From NCBI RefSeq assembly GCF_000240165.1, contig NC_017585.1:868001-932000 (forward strand): 64,000 nt of DNA, written 5' to 3'. A program made the position numbers and the translations under genes. Source of the stretch: Streptantibioticus cattleyicolor NRRL 8057 = DSM 46488. Its GTDB lineage: Bacteria; Actinomycetota; Actinomycetes; Streptomycetales; Streptomycetaceae. Below, in pieces: positions 41,890 to 50,213 of the stretch (positions are counted from its first letter, which is position 1; each line of letters begins with the position of its first letter). The notes under the pieces are model-generated. The model was not told the DNA's origin. It saw only the letters and a list, made by a program, of their open reading frames with translations, and did not search any database.

Positions 41890-42669
41890 ATGGACCTGCG
41901 GATGTCGGGGAAGACCGCTGTGGTGACCGGTGCGAGCCGGGGGATCGGGCTGGCGGTGGTACGGACGCTGACCGGCGAGGGGGTCCGGGTGGTGGGCGCC
42001 GCGCGGACCGTCACCGCGGAGTTGAAGGACGCCGGCGCGGTTCCGGTGGCGGTCGACCTCAGCACCCCCGAGGGCTGCGCGGAGCTGGTCCAGCGTGCCC
42101 TGGCCGAACTGGGCGGGATCGACCTGCTGGTCAACAACGCCGGTGGCGGCGACCACTTCACGGCGGCCGGGTTCCTCACCGCCGACGACGAGATCTGGGA
42201 ACGCTCCTGGGCGCTCAACTTCTTCGCCCCGGTACGCCTGATCCGGGCCGCCCTGCCCTCCCTGATCGAGCGGCGCGGCGCGATCGTCAACGTCTCCTCG
42301 ATCGGCGCCCGCAACGCCACCGGGCCGATCGACTACGCCACCGCCAAGGCCGCGCTCAACACCCTGGGCAAGGCGCTCGCCGCCGAGTTCGGGCCGCGCG
42401 GGGTCCGGGTCAACACCGTCTCGCCGGGGCCCACCCGCACCCCGGTGTGGGAGGACCCGGACGGCTACGGCGCCCAGCAGGCCGCCCTCGGCGGCCAGGA
42501 GCTGGCCGACTACGTGGCCCGAGTGCCCGCCCGCTCCGGCCAGTTGACCGGCCGGCTGGTCGAACCGGGCGAGGTGGCCGACCTGATCGCCTTCCTCGGG
42601 TCCGACCTGGCGGCCAGCGTCCACGGCGCCGACTACGTGATCGACGGCGGCGCGCTCAAGACCGTCTGA
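41890..42669 (+). CDS. Short-chain dehydrogenase/reductase
   Basis: ATG 41890 follows GAGAGGAC; 259 residues. The classical SDR pattern is complete: VVTGASRGIGLAV (cofactor loop), LLVNNAGGGDHF, NVSSIGARNATGPIDYATAK (catalytic Ser, Tyr, Lys) and a C-terminal VHGADYVIDGGALKT. The residue after beta-2 (GAARTV) has Arg, which suggests NADP(H). The substrate is unknown. It converges on the XRE regulator gene, 15 bases away; SDR genes next to MmyB-like regulators are a common actinomycete pairing, usually divergent rather than convergent. Confidence 0.88.
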   Translation: MDLRMSGKTAVVTGASRGIGLAVVRTLTGEGVRVVGAARTVTAELKDAGAVPVAVDLSTPEGCAELVQRALAELGGIDLLVNNAGGGDHFTAAGFLTADDEIWERSWALNFFAPVRLIRAALPSLIERRGAIVNVSSIGARNATGPIDYATAKAALNTLGKALAAEFGPRGVRVNTVSPGPTRTPVWEDPDGYGAQQAALGGQELADYVARVPARSGQLTGRLVEPGEVADLIAFLGSDLAASVHGADYVIDGGALKTV

Positions 42670-42684
42670 GGGATGTGCCCGGTG

Positions 42685-43575
42685 TCAGGCGCCGGGGTGC
42701 CAGTTGAGCAGCATCAGGGTGTCGTCGCTGCCGCGCGGGGTGAGGACGTTGATCCGCACCATGCCGCGTTCCCCGGTGCTGCCGTGGACGAACGGACGCA
42801 GGTCGCCGTCGGTGTGCGGGTAGGGCGGCAGACGGCCCTGGTAGATGGGGCCGATCTCGGGGTCGGCCGCCAGGTCGGCGTGGAGCCGGGCGAGGGTGGC
42901 GTTGTCCGGCCGGGCGACGTACGCGGCCCGTACCACCGGCAGCGCGCGCGGCGCCCACACCTGCCAGAAGTCCGGCAGCCAGGCGTGGCGCCGGCCGCCC
43001 TCGGGGGGCCGGCGCACCGACCGTTCCAGCAGCACCCAGCGGATGAAGTTGAAGTCGTCGGGGATGCCGTTGAAGAGCGCTTCGGCCGCCGCGTTGTACA
43101 TCTTCGGCCTGAGCAGGTTCCACCCGGCGTCCTGGAAGTACGCCGGCCCCTGGTACAGGTCGAGCACCTCCCGGTAGCCGCCGGGGAGCCCGGCCGCCGG
43201 GTAACCGGGCTTGGGCCGGCAGGCGTACACGCACAGGAACTCGTACTGACGAGGCGTCAGGTCCAGTAGCTCGGCGACCTTGAACAGCCGGTCCACCGGG
43301 GCGTTGTCCACCTGGCCGCGCTCCAGGTCCGCGTACCACGAGCCGTCCCGCAGGCCGAGCAGGCGGCCCATCTCGACCAGGGTGAGCCCGGGGGCGTGGC
43401 GGCCCCGGCCGGGGAGCCGCCGTGGCACCTCGACGGGGTAGCGGGCCTCGAAGGAGGACCGGTCGACGCTGTCGCGCTTCTCGCGCAGGAAGGACAGCTT
43501 CTGGCGCCGCTCCTCGGCGGTGAGGTCTCCGCGTCCGTGCTCCACGACGGGGCCGGAAGGTTGCGCGTCGGTCAT
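42685..43575 (-). CDS. XRE regulator with MmyB-like ligand-binding domain
   Basis: ATG 43575 follows GGAGAC; 296 residues. The N-terminal helix-turn-helix lies at about 60-115 (GLTLVEMGRLLGLRDGSWYA, LERGQVDNAPVDRLFKVAEL). The MmyB-type PAS-like domain occupies about 130-285 (FQDAGWNLLRPKMYNAAAEA). MmyB in the methylenomycin system is the family prototype, and such proteins appear to bind hydrophobic small molecules. A perfect 16-bp palindrome (43594-43609) immediately upstream suits autoregulation. Confidence 0.78.
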   Translation of the reverse strand: MTDAQPSGPVVEHGRGDLTAEERRQKLSFLREKRDSVDRSSFEARYPVEVPRRLPGRGRHAPGLTLVEMGRLLGLRDGSWYADLERGQVDNAPVDRLFKVAELLDLTPRQYEFLCVYACRPKPGYPAAGLPGGYREVLDLYQGPAYFQDAGWNLLRPKMYNAAAEALFNGIPDDFNFIRWVLLERSVRRPPEGGRRHAWLPDFWQVWAPRALPVVRAAYVARPDNATLARLHADLAADPEIGPIYQGRLPPYPHTDGDLRPFVHGSTGERGMVRINVLTPRGSDDTLMLLNWHPGA

Positions 43576-43593
43576 GTCTCCATCCAGAACAGA

Positions 43594-43609
43594 AACCGGC
43601 GGGCCGGTT
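43594..43609. promoter_or_regulatory. AACCGGC-GG-GCCGGTT palindrome between divergent XRE genes
   Basis: Seven-bp perfect arms with a 2-base spacer lie 19 bases before the start of the minus-strand XRE gene. An AT-rich stretch (GGTGAAAGGTGAATAATAGG) follows, probably promoter. This is a candidate operator. Confidence 0.5.
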
Positions 43610-43857
43610 GGTGAAAGGTGAATAATAGGGATCGGACGTCCGTGGAAATCGCTTCTCTCCCCAACCCCCGCCACAACGGCCACAATCGGTGCCCGTACCA
43701 GGTCGAGCCGGGGGAGTCCGGCCTGGTCACCGACGGCGGCGACAGCACGGCGCCACGTCCGTGACGGGGGCCGGCGCCAGGTCGCGCCCCGGCCACCTCC
43801 TCCGTGACCGTCCGTGACCCGTCACCGTCCGATCGGCTTCGACAAGGCGTACCGCAC

Positions 43858-44766
43858 ATGATTCCACGTTCGTTCCCCGCCCTCGGCGACCGCGGCGGCG
43901 GAGCGCGGCACCGGCCGGCCGACCGCCGCCCCGACCGCGCCGCCCCGCCCGGCGGGCCGTCGGCCGGCCACCCGCTCCCGGCGTTCCTGCGCGCCCGCCG
44001 ACTGCGCTCAGGACTCAGCCAGGAAGGGCTGGCCTGGCGGCTGGACGTCAGCACACGCACGGTCAGCAACTGGGAACGCGGACAGCACGGCGTGGACCCG
44101 CGCCGCGTCGCCGACCTCGCCGCCGCCCTCGCCCTCACCCGCGAGGAGGAGCGGGAACTGGCCGGGCTGGCCGGTTCCCGTACCCCCGCCGCCCGCCCGG
44201 CCCCCGCCCCCGAGACCCCGCACCCCGGCGACCCGGCCGGCTTCGCCCGCGAATGGCACCGCGGCTTCCGGGACGTCGGGATGCCCGCCTACCTGCGCGA
44301 CCCCGCCTGGCGGCTGCTGGCCTGCAACGCCGCCTACACCCGGCTCTTCTCCGGCGTCGCCCGGGTGCCCGAGGCCATACCCCGGGAGAACCTGGCCCGA
44401 TTCATCTGCCTCCACCCCGACGCCCCGCGGCTGCTGGCCGACTGGTACGAGGGGTGGCTGGTGCCGCTGCTGTGCGAGATCTCCGACGACCTGCGCGCCG
44501 CCCCGCCGCGCTCACCGCTGTACGCCCTGCTCAAGGCGGTGCTCGCGCGGCCGGAGATCGCCCGTGCCTGGCGCACCGAGGTGCCCGCCCGGGCCGCCGC
44601 GCGGATCCGTTCCGCCGCCGCGCCCGAACCCGCCGCACCCCGGCACATCGTCCACCCCGACCCCGCCGTCGGACGGGCCGCGGTACACGTCAGCTCGATG
44701 GTCCCGCAGGGACTCGACGGCCACCGCAGCGTCTTCTGGCGGCTGCAAAGCCTGGAGGCACCGTGA
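43858..44766 (+). CDS. Second XRE/MmyB-like regulator
   Basis: ATG 43858; 302 residues. The HTH is at about 40-95 (PLPAFLRARRLRSGLSQEGL, WRLDVSTRTVSNWERGQHGV). The MmyB-like domain follows (GFRDVGMPAYLRDPAWRLLA, NAAYTRLFSG). It is divergent from, and distantly similar to, the preceding regulator, but keeps the more canonical HTH. The 3' end stops 9 bases from the convergent TetR gene. The ligand and regulon are unknown. Confidence 0.78.
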   Translation: MIPRSFPALGDRGGGARHRPADRRPDRAAPPGGPSAGHPLPAFLRARRLRSGLSQEGLAWRLDVSTRTVSNWERGQHGVDPRRVADLAAALALTREEERELAGLAGSRTPAARPAPAPETPHPGDPAGFAREWHRGFRDVGMPAYLRDPAWRLLACNAAYTRLFSGVARVPEAIPRENLARFICLHPDAPRLLADWYEGWLVPLLCEISDDLRAAPPRSPLYALLKAVLARPEIARAWRTEVPARAAARIRSAAAPEPAAPRHIVHPDPAVGRAAVHVSSMVPQGLDGHRSVFWRLQSLEAP

Positions 44767-44775
44767 CGGCGCCGG

Positions 44776-45390
44776 TCACCTGGGCCGGGCCTCGGGGGAG
44801 GTGTCGAGATGCGGCAGCAGTCCGGCCACCGCGATCGCCGGCAGCAGGTTCTTCCACAGCGCCGAGACCCGTTCCAGCAGGTCGAGGCGGTTGTTGTGGG
44901 CCTGGGAGAGCACCTGGATACCGGTGAATGCCCCGACGATCAGCGGCGTCAGCTCCTCCGGGTCGGCGGTGGGCAGCAACTCCCCGTTGGCCTCCGCCTC
45001 CCGCAGCAGCCGACAGACCACCTCGTGCGAGCTGACGTACGGCGTCGCGTCCGGCTTGCGGTACGACGCCTGCTCCACGGCGAGCCGCACCGCGCCGCGC
45101 AGCAGCGAGTCGTGCTGGAGCCGGCGCGCGTACGACATCGTCAGGTCGATGGTGGCCTGGAGGCGGACGCGGTGGTCGGGCGGCACCAGGAACTGGTCCT
45201 GCGAGGCGATCACGGCGTCCGCGATCGCCTCCTTGGACGGGAAGTGGAAGTAGAGCGCGCCCCGGGTCACCCCGCTGCGCGCGATGATCTCGGTCGTCGT
45301 CGCCGCGTCGTACCCCAGCTCGTCGAAGACCGCGCCGGCCGCCTCCACGATCAGAAGGCGGGTCTTCAACGCCCGCTCCTGCTGCGCCAT
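44776..45390 (-). CDS. Gamma-butyrolactone-receptor-like TetR regulator
   Basis: ATG 45390 follows GGGAG; 204 residues. The N-terminus ALKTRLLIVEAAGAVFDELG and then TRGALYFHFPSKEAIADAVI is the form seen in ArpA/ScbR/CprB receptors, which repress antibiotic or regulator genes until a gamma-butyrolactone binds. The C-terminal half (VSSHEVVCRLLREAEANGEL, EELTPLIVGAFTGIQVLS) also fits. No butyrolactone synthase (AfsA-like) gene is in the window. It could be a true receptor or a pseudo-receptor answering to the antibiotic itself. It lies 6.5 kb from the thn genes, so a link to them is only suggestive. Confidence 0.82.
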   Translation of the reverse strand: MAQQERALKTRLLIVEAAGAVFDELGYDAATTTEIIARSGVTRGALYFHFPSKEAIADAVIASQDQFLVPPDHRVRLQATIDLTMSYARRLQHDSLLRGAVRLAVEQASYRKPDATPYVSSHEVVCRLLREAEANGELLPTADPEELTPLIVGAFTGIQVLSQAHNNRLDLLERVSALWKNLLPAIAVAGLLPHLDTSPEARPR

Positions 45391-45611
45391 CTCGACTCCC
45401 GCCGTTGTTTCCGGCCTGCCGCTGTCCACCACTTCCCACCCCCGCCCCCCCCCACGGATCGCTCCGGAGTCAGCTCCCCACCACGCCTCCCCCGGGAGTT
45501 CGGTCGTGCTCCGAGGTGGATCACCGCAGGTGGCGGGGCCTGATTCAGAAGATAGTACAACTTAGGCAATACCCATCGCCCTGGACCAGGACGCCCTTCC
45601 AGCCATCCCCC

Positions 45612-45911
45612 TCAGCGGCACTCGTCGGCGATCCTCTCCACCACCCGGGTGTTCCACCCCGGCGCGCGGTAACGCCCGAACGCCGGCACGCACACGTAGT
45701 CGTCGCCCACCCCCACGTAATGCCCCACCCGGATCCGCACCGCGTGCGCCGCGCAATTGTCGTAGCCCACACCCCGCCGCGGACCCGACAACCCCCCGCA
45801 CCGCGCACCGGACGCCGCCGGTGCCCCCGGCGCCGTCCAGGCGGGAACCACCACCACGGTCACACACGCGGCCAGCGCGGTCCCAGCGAGCAACCGGGCG
45901 AGCAGATGCAT
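45612..45911 (-). CDS. Small secreted cysteine-containing protein
   Basis: A strong GGAGGAGG site precedes ATG 45911. The 99-residue product has a signal peptide (hydrophobic core LLAGTALAACVTVVVVPAW, cleavage near residue 30). The short mature part has four Cys (CGGL, NCAAH, VCVP, ECR) that could form two disulfides. There are no enzyme motifs; it may be an inhibitor-like or structural exoprotein. The family is not recognised. Confidence 0.65.
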   Translation of the reverse strand: MHLLARLLAGTALAACVTVVVVPAWTAPGAPAASGARCGGLSGPRRGVGYDNCAAHAVRIRVGHYVGVGDDYVCVPAFGRYRAPGWNTRVVERIADECR

Positions 45912-46062
45912 GACGTCCTCCTCCGGGACACGGCACAGATATGGCGTGATACCACGCCGAACATACGCATCCCGGCGTCCCGGGCACACGGGTCCCACGG
46001 CCCTTCCGTGTCCCAGGCCCCGGCCGCGTCCGTAGCCGGGCAAGTGCCTCCGCCGGCCGCCG

Positions 46063-46167
46063 GCCCCGCGCCGCTACGCTGACGACACCATCACCGTTGC
46101 GGATCGCCTCGTTCCGTCGCCGGTCAACTGGCACCGTTGGCCCCGCGCCCCGCGCCGCTACGCTGAC
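46063..46167. repeat. 21-bp direct repeat upstream of the cupin gene
   Basis: The same 21 bases, beginning GCCCCGCGCCGC and ending TACGCTGAC, occur at 46063-46083 and 46147-46167, 84 bases apart. Each copy contains TACGCT, a plausible -10 element. The second copy ends 29 bases before the cupin ATG, so the repeat may duplicate its promoter. Confidence 0.5.
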
Positions 46168-46196
46168 CACCACCGACCCACGACGGCGGAGGAACG

Positions 46197-46637
46197 ATGA
46201 CGGACCACACCTACCTCAGCGACCTGCCGCTCGCCGGTGACCTCGTCGCCACCGGCTACGAGGGGTGGTCGCCCGAACTCCGTGCCGAGTTCGAGGCCCA
46301 CGCCCACGACGGACACGTCGGCTCCCGCCTGCTCAGCGAAAACGCCCGCGTACGCGTATGGGAGATCCGCCTCGCCCCCGGCGACCGCTGGCACGCCCAC
46401 CGCCACGTCCTCGACTACTTCTGGACCGCCATCACCCCCGGCCGCAGCCGCCAACACACCCACGACGGCACCACCCGCGACGTCTCCTACCACGCCGGCG
46501 AAACCCGCCACTTCACCTTCGGCCCCGGCGAATTCCTCCTCCACGACATCGAGAACACGGGTGAGACGGAGCTGATCTTCACCACGGTTGAACACTTGGA
46601 CAGTGCGAACGCCCCGTTGCGGCTTGAGCTTCGCTGA
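46197..46637 (+). CDS. Cupin-domain protein
   Basis: ATG 46197 lies behind GGAGG; 146 residues with one cupin barrel. Motif 1 is LAPGDRWHAHRHVLDYFW (His-x-His metal ligands) and motif 2 is the FGPGEFLLHDIENTGE region. Small cupins of this type may be metal-dependent isomerases, dioxygenases or sugar-binding proteins; the exact role is unknown. The CRISPR array begins about 150-200 bases downstream and is transcribed, by inference, towards it. Confidence 0.8.
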   Translation: MTDHTYLSDLPLAGDLVATGYEGWSPELRAEFEAHAHDGHVGSRLLSENARVRVWEIRLAPGDRWHAHRHVLDYFWTAITPGRSRQHTHDGTTRDVSYHAGETRHFTFGPGEFLLHDIENTGETELIFTTVEHLDSANAPLRLELR

Positions 46638-46714
46638 GCGGTTTCGTGCCGTCACGCGGTCGCGCACCAGGTACGCGACGCCGCGGTGGCACGCCCGGTG
46701 GCGGTGCGGGCCTT

Positions 46715-46731
46715 CCCCGCGAGGTGCGGGG
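46715..46731 (-). terminator. CCCCGC-GAGGT-GCGGGG hairpin at the trailer side of the CRISPR array
   Basis: A perfect 6-bp stem with 5-base loop lies 50-65 bases beyond the most degenerate repeat, and about 80 bases after the cupin stop. It may end the array transcript and the convergent cupin mRNA. With flanking bases it also loosely resembles an inverted CRISPR repeat. Confidence 0.35.
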
Positions 46732-46780
46732 CCGGTTCGAGTGGCGGGGGTTCGGTTGGGCCTTCGCCGACTTGCGCGGT

Positions 46781-47110
46781 TGGTGCGCTGTGTTCGCGGG
46801 GACGACCCACCCGCCGTAGACCTTGCCGAACCCCACACCCGGAACACCCCCGCGCTCGCGGGACGACAGCGCGGCGACGCCGATCGCCCCGGCCGTCCAC
46901 GGAACACCCCGCGCTCGCAGGGACGACGCCTGCCGGTAGTCGTCCGTAGCCCCGTGTACCGGAACACCCCCGCGCTCGCGGGGACGATAGGCGGAGGACC
47001 ACCTGCGCTCCGCCGCGGAGAGGAACACCCCCGCGCTCGCGGGGACGATGCCAAAACCCGCAGTCTGCGGACCTGGCGCAAAGGAACACCCCCGCGCTCG
47101 CGGGGACGAT
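46781..47110 (-). CRISPR. Orphan CRISPR array, type I-E-like repeats (5 clear repeats, 1 decayed)
   Basis: Repeats of 28 bases (GGAACACCCC...GGGGACGAT on the plus strand) occur at 46841-46867, 46901-46927, 46961-46988, 47022-47049 and 47083-47110, separated by four spacers of exactly 33 bases. The 61-base period and the palindromic CCCCGCG/CGCGGGG core are those of type I-E arrays. The first two repeats each lost one base and differ at the last base. A still more decayed copy (ending TTCGCGGGGACGAC) lies at 46781-46806. Terminal decay at the low end implies that the leader lies above 47110 and that transcription runs on the minus strand. No cas gene is in the window, so effectors must be elsewhere or absent. 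Confidence 0.93.
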
Positions 47111-47555
47111 ACTTGCTGACCTGCGACTCTACTCCAGGCACCGCCCAATCTCATTCAGTTGGAAAAACGGACCGATCTCGGCGCGCAGGGCCTCTGCTGC
47201 CTGCATGACCGTTCACCGGGCGCGAACGGCTCCGCCGGTTAGCGTAGTTCAGGGGGCAATGGCCAGACGTTAGCCAGGACACCAGGCCTTCGAGGCGACT
47301 ATGGGCGCCTTCGTGGCAGCCTGCCTGAGTTCCACCGGAAAGCAACCCCGACGAGGGGGCCTGCTGTCCTCCGCCCGACACCCCGTCCGCCGCCTCACAA
47401 CGAGCCGCGCTGGTGCCGTCCACGGGAGAAGTGGAAGCCCCATGCCGATGCACCTGAGCACCCCCCGGCTCGCGCCCAGCCGTTCAGCCGCGAAGGGAGC
47501 GGCGGCGGAGCCTCGCGGCGCGCGGGGCTGCCGCGGTGGTGGACGGTCATGCTGA
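47111..47555. other. CRISPR leader side and 445-bp stretch without a supported gene
   Basis: The first 60-70 bases beyond the last repeat are AT-richer than the surroundings (around CAATCTCATTCAGTTGGAAA, 47145-47165), as expected for a leader with an integration site and promoter. The rest shows no convincing frame. Short open frames there have poor composition. Confidence 0.5.
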
Positions 47556-48101
47556 TCACTCCTGGCTCGCTGGACGGATCGTTGTGGGATTGGCGAGGTG
47601 TCCGCTCGGCGGCAATGGCAGGTTCCCGTGCGGCTGCTCGCTCGCGTCGGCGGTGAGCAGGCACCAGGTCGTGGAACCGGATCGTCCCCAGGCGTCCGCC
47701 AGCGCGGCCACGATGGCCAGGCCACGCCCGTCTTCGTCGAGCAGACCGGCGGAACGCGGACAGGCAGGAGGCGAAGGCGCGCCATCGTCAACGTCGATTC
47801 GCACGGCGCCCGGCCAGCAGGACAGGCTGACACGGATCCGGGCGCCGTAGCTGTGCTTGAGCGCGTTGGTGACCAGTTCGGTCGAGGCAAGGAGAACGTC
47901 GTTGGTCAGGTCGTCGCACGTTCCCCAGTGCCTCAGTTTTGCCCTGCAGATCCTGCGGATCACGCCAGGACGCCGCCGGTCGTGCTGGTCCAGTTCCGCG
48001 TTGGAAGAGTGCCTCTCGATTGTCAGATCGAAGCAACGGTCCGGCGGTGCGATGGCAAGGAACGGCTCCATTTGAACGGCGTTGTGTTGCGCGACGGTCA
48101 T
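47556..48101 (-). CDS. RsbW-like ATP-binding (HATPase_c_2) regulatory protein
   Basis: ATG 48101 follows AAGGAC; 181 residues. The GHKL ATP site is formed by LASTELVTNALKHSYG (N box) and LLDEDGRGLAIVAALAD (G box). Such small ATPases sit next to XRE-type regulators in many Streptomyces loci, as here, where the XRE-TPR gene starts 243 bases away on the other strand. The partner is unknown. Codon use is slightly less GC-biased than in the thn genes. Confidence 0.8.
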   Translation of the reverse strand: MTVAQHNAVQMEPFLAIAPPDRCFDLTIERHSSNAELDQHDRRRPGVIRRICRAKLRHWGTCDDLTNDVLLASTELVTNALKHSYGARIRVSLSCWPGAVRIDVDDGAPSPPACPRSAGLLDEDGRGLAIVAALADAWGRSGSTTWCLLTADASEQPHGNLPLPPSGHLANPTTIRPASQE

Positions 48102-48344
48102 GGCCCAGTCCTTCGGGGTGGCATGTCCGGCTCTTCGGCCTGGAAGCGTTGGAGCCGGCTCTCTGTGACGGAGCTGCAATGCGCCCAGAGACGGGCTTGC
48201 TCCGACAGGTTACCAGTCAATGACGATCGGTGATCGGGTAACAGGAAAAGACCGGTGCCGCGTGCTGAGCGACAACCGGAAAACTTTACGCGTTCATTGC
48301 CATCGGCCTGGTGCGGTGCGTGGCAGGACCGCTACGTTCGGCTC

Positions 48345-49588
48345 ATGGAGGGCAACGCCATCCTTCGGCGACGAATGAAGAAACTTGGCCTCACCCAGGA
48401 CGAGTTGGCCGATCAAATGAACAGCGCCCTGGCGGACATAGCAGGGAGGCCGGGCGACTTCACGGCCCGCACCATCCACAACCTGATGAGCGGCAGAACG
48501 AAGCGCCCCATCGGACGCACTCGCGTTGCGCTGGAGAAGGTTTTCGGTTGCCCTGTCGAGGACTTGGGGTTCAGGCCACATCGCAACGAGGAGGACTCCA
48601 TGCGGCGTCGTAACTTCATAGCAAGGGCAGCCGGTACCGCTGTGACCGCAGCTGGTGTCGCCGCGCCGAAGCGGATCGGTCATGCCGACGTTGCCCGGTT
48701 GGAGGCGAAGTTCGCCGCCATCGTCGCGGACGACCACCAGTACGGCGGCCGAGTCAGCATCGAGACTCGGGCCTCAGCGCTGGCCGGCGAAGCGCTTTCA
48801 CTCCTCCAACGAGGCTCCGCGTCGCAAAAGGTACGCGAACGCCTCTACGCGTGTGCCGCTTCCTTCACGTCGAGCGCGCTGTGGGCCGCGATCGACGGCC
48901 GCCGTTTCAACGACGCACAACGCTACCTGGACCGCGTCGCCAACCTCGCTTCCATGTCCGGTGACTCGGCCATCCAGTTCCGCATCTGGTCCCACGCCGG
49001 CACCCTTTACCGGCACCTTGGACGACCCGTGGATGCGCTCACCGCCAACGATGTCGCCCGCAGACTGGCCATCACCCGCCGCGACCCTCTGTTCGCCTCC
49101 TTGGGACTCGCCCGGCAGGCTGCCATCCACGGCTTGGCCGGAGATGCCATCGCTGTCCAACGGTCGATCGACAAAGCTCGGCAAGCCTTCTCACGAGCCC
49201 AACCGGACGCGGACCGACCGGCATGGATGACAGCCTTCTTCGACCAAGCAGAGATCGAAAGCCTGGCGTTGACCGCCCATCTGTCGCTGGGCAACTTCGC
49301 GCAGGCCGAGGCCCACGCCCACCGGGGTATCGCGCTGCTCAGGCCACACATGCGGCGCAGCCGGGCCATCGCCACCGCGCGGCTCGCCCACGCCCAACTC
49401 GGGCAGGGCGACCTTGGCCCCGCCTTGGCGACGGCCATGACCGTCGCCAACGGGGAAACCAGCTCCCACCCCCGCATCGCGTCGATGCTCGACGAGTTCG
49501 GGGCCAAGATGCGCCTTGCCGCACCACACAGCAAGACCGCGAGCTGTGGGAGCAGTACGTGCGCGACACTCGAAAGGACAACGCCTGA
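48345..49588 (+). CDS. XRE-family regulator with TPR-like C-terminal domain, frameshifted near the end
   Basis: ATG 48345 (MEGNAILRRRMKKLGLTQDE) opens a helix-turn-helix at about 5-70. An RRRNFIARAAG stretch follows near residue 88, then a helical TPR-like region to about 395 (ARLAHAQLGQGDLGPALATA). The frame stays sensible to AAPHSKT and then fails. Losing one C at 49533-49537 explains it: the next frame gives RELWEQYVRDTRKDNA and a TGA that overlaps the ATG of the downstream GNAT gene, the natural end. This may be a recent mutation or an assembly error. It is otherwise a normal Streptomyces regulator of unknown signal. Confidence 0.72.
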
Positions 49589-50127
49589 TGAAGACGGCGG
49601 GTATCGAGATCCGGCACTTCCCCGACGTGGAGCCGGTCTGGGACACGCTCATCGGCATCTACGCCGAGGTCCGGGCCGATCGACTGCACGACCCGCACTA
49701 CTCCGTCGAGCGTTTCGGGGAGCGTCTCGCCCGTCACGCCTCCGAGCCCGGATGGGAAGCCGCCGTCGGCTATGACGGGGACGAGCCGATCGGCTACGCC
49801 TACGCCAACACGATCGAGCAGGGGGACCGTTGGTGGAAGCGTGTCCAGTGCCCTGTCCCGGACGCGGTCCTGTGCGCCCCGACGCTGGCGTTGAAGGAGA
49901 TCATGGTCCGGGTCGGGTGGCGCAAAACCGGTGCCTCCCGACGTATCCACGACGACCTGCTCGCCCAGCGCACGGAGCCGCAGGTGTCGCTCATGGTCAA
50001 CCCCCAGGCCGGGGACGGGAAGGTGCACGCGCTCTATGAGACGTGGGGGTACACGGACGTGGGGCCGAGCCGGCCGTCGCTGGATTCCCCCGTCTTGATG
50101 GTGATGGTCCGAGAACGGGCGATGTGA
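49588..50127 (+). CDS. GNAT-family acetyltransferase
   Basis: ATG 49588 overlaps the restored stop of the XRE-TPR gene (TGATG), so translation is probably coupled. The 179 residues show GNAT strands (EAAVGYDGDEPIGYAYANTI). The acetyl-CoA region ALKEIMVRVGWRKTGASRRI is followed by SLMVNPQAGDGKVHALYETW, where the last helix is typical. The substrate is unknown. Confidence 0.75.
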   Translation: MKTAGIEIRHFPDVEPVWDTLIGIYAEVRADRLHDPHYSVERFGERLARHASEPGWEAAVGYDGDEPIGYAYANTIEQGDRWWKRVQCPVPDAVLCAPTLALKEIMVRVGWRKTGASRRIHDDLLAQRTEPQVSLMVNPQAGDGKVHALYETWGYTDVGPSRPSLDSPVLMVMVRERAM

Positions 50128-50213
50128 ACAACTCGCCCCGCTGACAACCACGTTCCGCGCTTGCGGGGCCACCGCCGTGATGCCCGACGGAACAGCGGCA
50201 CGCCCGTGCGACC

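Noticed and set aside
42685-44766. Reading the two XRE regulators as the edge of the carbapenem cluster
   Set aside because: Nothing links them to it by overlap, shared motif or known thn gene content, so they are described as flanking genes.
47301-47555. An 84-codon frame on the plus strand beyond the CRISPR leader
   Set aside because: Arg/Ser/Gly-rich with no start signal or recognisable feature; treated as non-coding.
50150-50170. TTCCGCGCTTGCGGGGCC resembling the CRISPR repeat core
   Set aside because: No second copy 61 bases away; more likely a terminator between convergent genes.
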